Positions 1 to 6,897 of a stretch of DNA of 64,000 nt are shown piece by piece (within the stretch, counting starts at the first letter, position 1; each line of letters starts with the position of its first letter). Origin of the DNA: Glutamicibacter sp. B1 (GTDB taxonomy: Bacteria > Actinomycetota > Actinomycetes > Actinomycetales > Micrococcaceae); contig NZ_CP125942.1 in NCBI RefSeq assembly GCF_039602135.1, forward strand, positions 1,736,001 through 1,800,000, given 5' to 3'. The notes below the pieces were generated by a model. That model made no database searches. It was not told the origin of the DNA and was given only the letters and a program-made list of their open reading frames with translations. The translations under genes were made by a program, and so were the position numbers.

Positions 1-105
1 CATATGTCTGAGCCTCTCGAAGGAACTCGTCAAAGCGTAGGAGACCTCTTCGATGCCAATATGGAGATTTCAGAATTTATCGATGAATTGGCGAGGCGCA
101 AGTAA
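1..105 (+). CDS. dop: C-terminal end of Dop (Pup deamidase/depupylase), partial
   Basis: An open frame enters from the left edge and stops at TAA 103-105. Its 34 visible residues include EGTRQSVGDLFDAN and end in ELARRK. The identification rests on position: in actinobacteria dop lies directly upstream of pup, and Dop proteins end with a similar GTR-x(2-3)-VG-x-L segment. Dop deamidates the C-terminal Gln of Pup and removes Pup from conjugates. No catalytic residues are in the window. The function is inferred mainly from synteny. Confidence 0.72.
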   Translation, partial: HMSEPLEGTRQSVGDLFDANMEISEFIDELARRK

Positions 106-170
106 ACAGCGCAGAATAGGTATGAGTCTCAGTACCTAATTCTGAGATTCAATAATTTTAGGAGATCAAG

Positions 171-356
171 ATGACTCAGGAAAGCTTCTCAGCTCGCCGC
201 AACACCCAGGACCAGGCAACAGAGACCGAGCAGGTGCAGGTCAACACCACGGGTCAGTCCGCAGGGGTTGATGACCTGCTCGATGAAATCGACTCGGTTC
301 TCGAGTCCAATGCCGAGGAATTCGTCCGCGGCTTCGTCCAAAAGGGCGGTCAGTAA
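171..356 (+). CDS. pup: Prokaryotic ubiquitin-like protein Pup
   Basis: This 61-residue protein is the Pup modifier. It is hydrophilic and disordered at the N-terminus, has an acidic helical stretch (about residues 33-52, DDLLDEIDSVLESNAEEF) and ends in GGQ. The terminal Gln means Dop must deamidate it to Glu before PafA can ligate it to substrate lysines. The length and the VRGFVQKGGQ ending match the family. The start has a good Shine-Dalgarno (TAGGAG, about 8 bases before ATG). It lies 65 bases after dop and 76 bases before pafA, with no proteasome subunit genes in between. Confidence 0.97.
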   Translation: MTQESFSARRNTQDQATETEQVQVNTTGQSAGVDDLLDEIDSVLESNAEEFVRGFVQKGGQ

Positions 357-432
357 AAATACTGCGTTAACAACGCAGGTATTCACTGGCACTAGACAAG
401 GCAACGCCGCAGGCGAGGGGAAGTAGCAACGC

Positions 433-1806
433 GTGGATCGCAGAATTTACGGTCTTGAAACCGAATTCGGACTAACTTACGTCCCATCTGATGGGCGCCG
501 GCTGACTCCAGAAGATGCTGCACGGCATCTATTCAAACCAGTGGTCAACTGGGGCAGAAGCTCCAATGTCTTCCTGGAAAACGGGTCACGACTCTACCTA
601 GACGTGGGCTCTCATCCGGAATATGCCACGGCCGAATGCGACCAGCTGACCCAACTAATTGCCCATGACCGCGCCGGCGAGGCTTTTATGCTTGATCTCG
701 TTGAGCAGGCTGAAGACCAACTGTTGGAAGAAGGCCATGAGGGCCGCATCTACATGTTCAAGAACAATGTGGACTCGGCCGGCAACTCCTACGGTTGTCA
801 TGAAAACTACCTCATTCCACGCAAGATCGAATTCAAACGACTTGCAGACATGCTCATTCCATTCTTGGTCACTAGGCAACTATTGTGTGGGGCCGGTCAT
901 CTGATCAACGTGGATGACCAGACCAAGTTCGTCTTTTCCCAGCGAGCAGACCATATGTGGGAAGGCGTGTCCTCTGCAACGACGCGTTCGCGTCCGATTA
1001 TCAACACCCGCGATGAGCCCCACGCTGATGCCGAATATCATCGGCGTCTACACGTCATCGTGGGCGATTCAACTATGAGCGAGACCACCCAGTTGCTCAA
1101 AATCGTTGCCACTGACCTAGTCCTTAGACTGATTGAGTCTGGAGAAATTTACCACGATCTGCGCCTTGAAAACCCAATTCGTTCCATCCGCCAGATTTCG
1201 CACGATTTCAACGGACAAACGGTGGTACGCCTGATGGGTGGCGACGAACCGACAGCGTTACAGATTCAGTGGATCCTCTTCGAATCTGTCAAAGAGTTTG
1301 TTGCCCGACACGGAGCGCACCATGATCATGTGGAGCGGGTCCTTGAACTGTGGGAACGCACTCTGCGGGCGATTGAAACTGAAAACTATTCGCTCATTGA
1401 TCAAGATATAGATTGGGCTATCAAGCACAAACTGCTTCATGGCTATGCACAGAAGAATTCGCTGCCGTTGTCCTCTCCACGACTAGCGCAGTTGAATCTG
1501 ACCTATCACGATATCGACCCTGCCCGTGGTCTATTCCATGTACTCAAACGACGTGGTCTAGCATCGAGTGTCGTCTCTGATGCGGATATCCGCCAGGCCG
1601 TGAATAACCCACCGGCAACGACACGCGCGGCCATACGAAGTAAATTTATCCGTGCAGCCAGAGCCAACGGGCGACGCTACAGCGCAGACTGGGTTCACAT
1701 GAAATACGAGGACGAACCGGGAGGAATCGTGCTCTGCAAGGATCCCTTTGCAACCAGCGATCCCGAGGTGGACAAGCTCATTGATCTGATGAGCCAGCGA
1801 CCGTAA
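433..1806 (+). CDS. pafA: Pup--protein ligase PafA
   Basis: PafA uses ATP to join the C-terminal Glu of Pup to substrate lysines. The 457-residue length is typical. The N-terminus has the carboxylate-amine ligase signature YGLETEFG (residues 6-13, Glu9 probably a Mg/ATP ligand) and YLDVGSHPEYATAEC (residues 55-69), whose Asp57 corresponds to the catalytic base. The start is GTG, preceded by GAGGGGAAG. The gene is co-oriented with dop and pup. The next gene is 66 bases downstream. Confidence 0.96.
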   Translation: MDRRIYGLETEFGLTYVPSDGRRLTPEDAARHLFKPVVNWGRSSNVFLENGSRLYLDVGSHPEYATAECDQLTQLIAHDRAGEAFMLDLVEQAEDQLLEEGHEGRIYMFKNNVDSAGNSYGCHENYLIPRKIEFKRLADMLIPFLVTRQLLCGAGHLINVDDQTKFVFSQRADHMWEGVSSATTRSRPIINTRDEPHADAEYHRRLHVIVGDSTMSETTQLLKIVATDLVLRLIESGEIYHDLRLENPIRSIRQISHDFNGQTVVRLMGGDEPTALQIQWILFESVKEFVARHGAHHDHVERVLELWERTLRAIETENYSLIDQDIDWAIKHKLLHGYAQKNSLPLSSPRLAQLNLTYHDIDPARGLFHVLKRRGLASSVVSDADIRQAVNNPPATTRAAIRSKFIRAARANGRRYSADWVHMKYEDEPGGIVLCKDPFATSDPEVDKLIDLMSQRP

Positions 1807-1923
1807 CTAGCGGGCGGAAAGACTTTTCACAGCTACGAACCCTAGGGTTGTAGCAGTGAGTTTGATACTCAATTGATGAGTATCTCTGCAATTTTAAGAT
1901 TTGACTTCAACGAAAGTAGATTC

Positions 1924-2862
1924 GTGCGAAAAGTATTGGCATTGTGCGCTACTGCCTCGGTCCTAGCCTTGGCAGCCTGTGGTTCTGGATCATCGTCAAA
2001 CCTGTCTTCGATCTCGGTCAAGCCAGCAGCCGACGACAACACTGCACCAGAGGTTTCCTTCGACACCCCTTTCCTTACGGAAAAGGATGAAGCTGTCACC
2101 TTGGAACAGGGCGACGGAGCGGAAATTAACGCGGGCGATACTGTCTCCATCAAATCCGGTCTATACAAGGCAATTGACGGTCTATCGGCCGGCGAAAACT
2201 TCACCGGAACTGCCACCGACATGACTGTTGATGACAGCATGAAGCAGCAGATGCCTGAACTCTACGATCGTCTGGTTGATTCAAAGGTTGGCGACTGGAT
2301 CGCGTACTCCACCGTTGAAGGAACGCAGCAGGCTGACGGAACCGTAGCAGACCCTGAAGAAGGTGCTCGTGCCGAGCGCATCATCGTCCTCCACGTTGAA
2401 AGCAGCACGGCTGCCAGTGGAACGATGAGCAAGGATGAAGTAGCTAAGCAGAAGAAGGAAGGCAAGCTTCCAACTGTTAAGGTGACCGACGGTAAGCCAA
2501 CCATCACCATCCCTAAGGACACCGAAGCTCCTAAGGATCTAGCGGTAGATGTTCTCGAAGAGGGCAAGGGCGAAGCCGCAACCGCCACCTCAAAGGTCAA
2601 GGCCAAGTACACCGGCGTTACCTGGGCTGATGGCAAAGAATTTGACGGTAACTTCGATGCAGATGAGGGCACCGAATTCACGCTGGACGGCGTGATCAAG
2701 GGCTGGACCGAAGGTATGACCGGTTTGAAGGCAGGTTCCAAGGTCTTGCTGACCATTCCAGCTGATAAGGCTTACGGAAATTCTTCTACGAGCGGATCGC
2801 CAACCGGCACCTTGGTCTTCTACGTAGAATTGGAATCTGTGACAGCTGGCGACAGCGAGTAA
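1924..2862 (+). CDS. FKBP-type peptidyl-prolyl isomerase lipoprotein
   Basis: This is a predicted secreted, lipid-anchored peptidyl-prolyl cis-trans isomerase. From the chosen GTG at 1924 it begins with a short basic segment, a hydrophobic stretch and a lipobox LAAC, followed by a Ser/Gly linker. The frame is open to an ATG at 1873, but that start adds a non-signal-like extension. The C-terminal ~100 residues are a recognisable FKBP domain (KAKYTGVTWADGKEFD, GVIKGWTEGMTGLKAGSKV, AYG). The N-terminal half (GDTVSIKSGLY through the WIAYS region) looks like a second, degenerate FKBP-like domain without the active-site pattern. It is followed 33 bases later by a cytosolic FKBP. Confidence 0.9.
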   Translation: MRKVLALCATASVLALAACGSGSSSNLSSISVKPAADDNTAPEVSFDTPFLTEKDEAVTLEQGDGAEINAGDTVSIKSGLYKAIDGLSAGENFTGTATDMTVDDSMKQQMPELYDRLVDSKVGDWIAYSTVEGTQQADGTVADPEEGARAERIIVLHVESSTAASGTMSKDEVAKQKKEGKLPTVKVTDGKPTITIPKDTEAPKDLAVDVLEEGKGEAATATSKVKAKYTGVTWADGKEFDGNFDADEGTEFTLDGVIKGWTEGMTGLKAGSKVLLTIPADKAYGNSSTSGSPTGTLVFYVELESVTAGDSE

Positions 2863-2895
2863 AGTCCTAAACAACGACTGAGAAAGGCCGTGACT

Positions 2896-3291
2896 ATGTC
2901 GTTCGGAGAACGCAACTACGACCGCACCAAGCCCGAGATTGACTTCCCAGGTACCGACGCACCCGAAGAACTGGTCATCACCGACCTAATCGAGGGCACT
3001 GGCGCTGAGGTCACCCCAGGTACCACCGTGCAGGCTCACTATGTTGGTGTTGCCTGGTCGACCGGTGAAGAATTCGATTCTTCGTGGAACCGTGGCCAGA
3101 CTCTCGACTTCCCAGTCGGAGTTGGCATGGTGATCCAGGGCTGGGATCAGGGACTGCTAGGCATGAAGGTCGGCGGCCGCCGTCGCTTGGATATTCCATC
3201 CAACCTTGCCTACGGCGAGCGAGGTGCTCCCGGCGCCATCGCACCAAACGAAGCACTGATCTTCGTGGTAGATCTCGTTGGCACCAAGTAA
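2896..3291 (+). CDS. FKBP-type peptidyl-prolyl cis-trans isomerase, cytosolic
   Basis: A single-domain FKBP of 131 residues that catalyses proline isomerisation in the cytoplasm; no signal peptide is seen. Typical motifs are VQAHYVGVAWSTGEEFDSSW, VIQGWDQGLLGMKVGGRR, IPSNLAYGERG and LIFVVDLV. ATG 2896 (MSFGERNYDR) is preferred over GTG 2890 because the GAGAAAGG ribosome-binding site is about 8 bases upstream of it and too close to the GTG. It is probably co-transcribed with the lipoprotein FKBP. A hairpin follows directly. Confidence 0.95.
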   Translation: MSFGERNYDRTKPEIDFPGTDAPEELVITDLIEGTGAEVTPGTTVQAHYVGVAWSTGEEFDSSWNRGQTLDFPVGVGMVIQGWDQGLLGMKVGGRRRLDIPSNLAYGERGAPGAIAPNEALIFVVDLVGTK

Positions 3292-3303
3292 ATAGCCAAT
3301 GAA

Positions 3304-3337
3304 GCTAAGGCCCTGAGATAACACTCGGGGCCTTAGC
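3304..3337 (+). terminator. Hairpin terminator after the FKBP gene
   Basis: GCTAAGGCCCTGAG pairs with CTCGGGGCCTTAGC (one G-T pair) around a 6-base loop. It lies 12 bases after the FKBP stop and separates this unit from pafBC. The T-tract is weak. Confidence 0.75.
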
Positions 3338-3384
3338 TGTCTTAAAAGTCATGCTTAAAGCTAAAAGTTGGTTAGTCTAAACTC

Positions 3385-5382
3385 GTGAGCACAAAGCAAT
3401 CCACTGGTCCAAGCAAGGCTGAACGCCTAACCAGCCTCATCTATGCCTTGGCAACCAAATCACGGAAATTTAATGCCGACCTGATCGGGGAATATCTCGT
3501 TCCCGATGGTTCTGCAGATACCCGCGAAAAAGCGCTTGATCGCCTTAAGGACGATATCCGCAATGACTTCGGACTTCAGCTGATCAAGGAAACCATCGAC
3601 GGCGTACCTTTTTACAGCATTGATACCACCGACTGGTTCCTTCCACCGGTAACATTCAGCCCGTCTGAAGCTGGTGTCGTCGCCTTGGCAGCCAGCTTGT
3701 GGAAAGACACCAAGCTGCAGTCCTTGGGACTCAACGCAGCCGCTCGCGTGACCGGGCACGGTGATACTGAATCGAATGTGGCACCGCTAGCTGGGTCACT
3801 GGTTCCACGCCTCTCCATGGATGAACCGAACTTCCGTGACTGTGCGCTAGCAGTCTTTAACCGAAAAGCAGTGAAGTTCGTCTACGTTTCCTCACAAGGG
3901 ACAAAAACCGAACGCATTGTCGACGTGTGGGGAATAGGCCAGCGTTACGGCAACTGGTATTTCACCGGCCATGACCACACCCGCAAGGACTCACGAGTCT
4001 TCCGACTTTCGCGAGTTCAAGGAAATTTTGGCACCTACCGACACACTGGTGCCAGCAGCACCTATCATCCGCGCCCCGAAAATTTCCAGATGAACCAGGT
4101 GCTCCTGGACTTTGACCTCAAGCACCCAGGCTATGTCGCCACCATCATGCTCCACCGTGACGAAGCAATTCCATTGCGGGCGCAATCACTGAATGGTAAT
4201 AACACGAGTTCTGAGCTTCAAATCGGTTATTCAGATCCGCATTCGTTTGCCGCGGAGCTCGCCGGTTATGGACCAGCGGTGCAGGTATTGGCGCCAACTG
4301 ATTTAGCCGAACAGGTTCATCGCATATTGTCTGATGCAAAAGCCGCACAGATTGCACAGGAGACCCTGGACGACTACCCGCAGGTGAAGTTCCGTCCCAA
4401 TCGTGCCACCGGGCGAGGCACAACGACGACGCAAGTGATGCGCAATATTGACATGATTCAGTATGTCGTCGCCCAAGGTGTCGTGAAGATCCAAGAACTC
4501 GCAGAGCGCTATTCCATGAGCGTGTCAAAGATCCGTGAAGAATTAGCGATGATCATGATGTGCGGTGTTCCTAACGGCCAGCACGATGAACTGATCAACG
4601 TTAATGATGGTGACCTTGAATCTGACACAGTCACCATTTCCAACGCGGCGCTTTTGGCTGAACCTCAAAAACTTGCGCCATTAGAAGCCGTCGCCATCCT
4701 GGGAGGATTGAACGCTTTAGCAAGCATCCCAGAATTTGAGCATCAAGAAATCCTGAATTCTGCCTTAGAGAAGGTGAACTCAGCTGTCGCTCGATTCGAA
4801 GGATGGAACGGCGCTCTAGGTTTCGCACTCTCGAAGGCACGCGAAAACGATATTCCACGACAACTAGTTACGGCTGCGAAGCAGCACAATGTCGTGCGCA
4901 TTGATTACTACTCTGCCAGTTCTCGTACGCATCAGCTGCGGGACGTTGAACCCGTGAGAATGATTGAAGATGGTTCAATTCAATACCTACGGGCTTGGTG
5001 TCGAAAACGTGAAGACATGTTGACTTTCCGTGTAGATCGCATTTTAAGCGCGCAAATTTTAGATGAACTGTACGTTCCATCGGCAAAGCATGAAGACCAA
5101 CAAGATGTTCAGATCCGATACGAGGCAAGCTCGGATGATCTTGAGGTAGTTCTCTATGTAGACACAGAAATTTTGCCTATCGTAGAAGCATTCCATCCGA
5201 CCTCTTGGTCGACAGGAAAAATTGGTCGAGGTTACTTGGCGACGGTACGATTCTCGGATCACCAAGTTGCTGCACCTTTGGTGGCGCGGCATAGCGGTAA
5301 ACTGGCTGTGGTTAGTCCTGACGCTACGCGCGAACAAGTAGTGCGGTGGTTGGACGATGCTATTCGAATGTATGAGGATTAG
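3385..5382 (+). CDS. pafBC: Fused PafB-PafC WYL-domain transcriptional regulator
   Basis: At 665 residues this is a natural fusion of PafB and PafC, which are separate genes in mycobacteria. Each half has an N-terminal winged helix-turn-helix (residues ~8-75, and ~345-400 around IQELAERYSMSVSKIREEL) and a WYL-type domain (KFVYVSSQGTKTERIVDVWGI; VRIDYYSASSRTHQLRDVEPV). PafBC proteins activate DNA-damage genes independently of LexA in mycobacteria; that role here is inferred. There is no Shine-Dalgarno before the GTG, and a TAGTCT -10-like hexamer ends 7 bases upstream, so the mRNA may be leaderless. The next gene starts 3 bases after the stop. Confidence 0.93.
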   Translation: MSTKQSTGPSKAERLTSLIYALATKSRKFNADLIGEYLVPDGSADTREKALDRLKDDIRNDFGLQLIKETIDGVPFYSIDTTDWFLPPVTFSPSEAGVVALAASLWKDTKLQSLGLNAAARVTGHGDTESNVAPLAGSLVPRLSMDEPNFRDCALAVFNRKAVKFVYVSSQGTKTERIVDVWGIGQRYGNWYFTGHDHTRKDSRVFRLSRVQGNFGTYRHTGASSTYHPRPENFQMNQVLLDFDLKHPGYVATIMLHRDEAIPLRAQSLNGNNTSSELQIGYSDPHSFAAELAGYGPAVQVLAPTDLAEQVHRILSDAKAAQIAQETLDDYPQVKFRPNRATGRGTTTTQVMRNIDMIQYVVAQGVVKIQELAERYSMSVSKIREELAMIMMCGVPNGQHDELINVNDGDLESDTVTISNAALLAEPQKLAPLEAVAILGGLNALASIPEFEHQEILNSALEKVNSAVARFEGWNGALGFALSKARENDIPRQLVTAAKQHNVVRIDYYSASSRTHQLRDVEPVRMIEDGSIQYLRAWCRKREDMLTFRVDRILSAQILDELYVPSAKHEDQQDVQIRYEASSDDLEVVLYVDTEILPIVEAFHPTSWSTGKIGRGYLATVRFSDHQVAAPLVARHSGKLAVVSPDATREQVVRWLDDAIRMYED

Positions 5383-5385
5383 TAG

Positions 5386-5745
5386 ATGCTTCCTTGGTGG
5401 TTTTGGGTTCTGTTGTGGACAGTAATTGTTTTGGCGACTGTTCTTGCAGCGGTTCTTGCCGGCTTCCGTTTATTCAAACAGGGAATGGCGGTTGTTGAAG
5501 ATTTAGGCACCGCTGCTGACAAAGTCAGCTCAGGTTTAAACCAATCTGGCACCATTGTGGAATACACTCCAAACCCACGCCGGTACCCTCATGGGACCGA
5601 TGCAACGCATGGTGATCCCGAGAAGATTCGTAAGTTGCGTGACAAGGGTAAAGCCGAACGTATTGAGGCCCGTCGCTTGCGCAGGGTTGCGCGTCGAGCT
5701 GAACGTGGCCAAGCTCAGAACATGCACGATCTTCGCCTGTTCTGA
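5386..5745 (+). CDS. Small membrane-anchored protein of unknown function
   Basis: A 119-residue protein with one N-terminal membrane segment (residues ~4-28, a Trp-rich start then VIVLATVLAAVLAGF). A soluble part follows, ending in a highly basic helix (KIRKLRDKGKAERIEARRLRRVARRAE). No family is recognised. It lies 3 bases after pafBC and 32 bases before tatA, so it is very probably in that operon. The basic tail could bind nucleic acid or lipid head groups, but this is only a guess from composition. Confidence 0.75.
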   Translation: MLPWWFWVLLWTVIVLATVLAAVLAGFRLFKQGMAVVEDLGTAADKVSSGLNQSGTIVEYTPNPRRYPHGTDATHGDPEKIRKLRDKGKAERIEARRLRRVARRAERGQAQNMHDLRLF

Positions 5746-5777
5746 CGTAGAATTTAGATTGAGAGAAGGGAAATCAC

Positions 5778-5993
5778 ATGGGTGGTTTACAGGGATGGCA
5801 TCTGGTCATCATTATCGTTTTGGCACTGTTGCTCTTCGGCGCTCCAAAGCTTCCAGGCTTAGCACGCTCGATGGGTCAGTCGTTGCGCATTTTTAAGTCT
5901 GAAGTTCGCCAGATGAAGGATGACGATCCAAAGTCGGAGACTGTCGACGGCACAGTCAACGATCCAAATCCTAATGAAAAGAACAACTCCTAA
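5778..5993 (+). CDS. tatA: Sec-independent protein translocase subunit TatA
   Basis: TatA forms the pore of the twin-arginine system that exports folded proteins. The 71-residue protein has the family layout: a short N-terminus, one membrane helix ([13 protein letters not shown]), the FG hinge ([10 protein letters not shown]), an amphipathic helix ([15 protein letters not shown]) and a short acidic tail. Start ATG 5778 follows AGAGAAGGG. tatC begins 8 bases after its stop. Confidence 0.95.
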   Translation: MGGLQGWHLVIIIVLALLLFGAPKLPGLARSMGQSLRIFKSEVRQMKDDDPKSETVDGTVNDPNPNEKNNS

Positions 5994-6001
5994 CTTCATC
6001 T

Positions 6002-6868
6002 GTGGCAACAAATAAAGATAAGACTCCGCGCAATAAGAAGAAGCGGGTCAAAGACGACGAAGGTCGGATGTCTCTTAAAGAGCATCTGATTGAAGCTCGA
6101 AACCGACTTTTCAAATCGCTGATCGCGTTGACCTTGGGAACTGTCGCAGGGTTTTTCATCTACGACTGGTTACTTGAACTGATCATTGATCCAGTTCAAG
6201 CTGCCGGTGGGTCGGTGAACTTCACGGCAGTGATGTCGCCTTTCGACATCATGATCAAAGTTGCGCTATTCGTTGGAATACTCGTTTCTTCTCCCGTATG
6301 GCTCTATCAGTTGTGGGCGTTTATTGTCCCAGGGCTGAAAAAGAACGAACGTCGCCTTAGCTATACTTTCGTCGCCATCTCGGTGCCGCTATTTATTGGT
6401 GGCGTCGCTATGGCTTACTTTGTGTTGCCATTTGCCCTCAAGTTCTTTATCAGTCTGGCTCCAGAAAACTCCGAAAATCTCATTAATATCAATGAGTACC
6501 TGCCATTTATCATCCGATTGCTTCTCGCGTTCGGCTTGGCGATGTTGGTACCGGTACTGATGGTGGGACTGAACCTGGTCGGAGTTCTACCTGCCAAGGT
6601 TATTCTGAAGAACTGGCGAATTACCGTATTCCTCATTGCTGTTGTTGCTGCCATGGCTGCCCCTGGCGGTGACGCCATCACCATGTTCGCTCTCGCTGGT
6701 CCATTGTTCTTGACCTTCGCGGCAGCAACGATTTTCTGCTACTTCAACGACAAGAAACGTGTAAAGAAGCAGGCGGCACAGGACGCTGAAAATGAGCGTC
6801 TAGCACAGGGGGAGTCGAGCACGATCGCCACTCCTGAGCCCATCGACGAACCAAACTCACAGATATAA
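6002..6868 (+). CDS. tatC: Sec-independent protein translocase subunit TatC
   Basis: TatC is the polytopic receptor for twin-arginine signal peptides. The 288 residues begin with a basic segment and the conserved SLKEHLIEARNRL motif before the first membrane helix. They then show six hydrophobic segments, including the PVWLYQLWAFIVPGLKKNERR loop and GLAMLVPVLMVGLNLVG. The start is GTG. No tatB is present nearby, as is common when an actinobacterial tatAC pair is encoded together. helY follows after 29 bases. Confidence 0.96.
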   Translation: MATNKDKTPRNKKKRVKDDEGRMSLKEHLIEARNRLFKSLIALTLGTVAGFFIYDWLLELIIDPVQAAGGSVNFTAVMSPFDIMIKVALFVGILVSSPVWLYQLWAFIVPGLKKNERRLSYTFVAISVPLFIGGVAMAYFVLPFALKFFISLAPENSENLININEYLPFIIRLLLAFGLAMLVPVLMVGLNLVGVLPAKVILKNWRITVFLIAVVAAMAAPGGDAITMFALAGPLFLTFAAATIFCYFNDKKRVKKQAAQDAENERLAQGESSTIATPEPIDEPNSQI

Positions 6869-6897
6869 CTGATCGTCAAGAAAGCGAACGGCCACAA

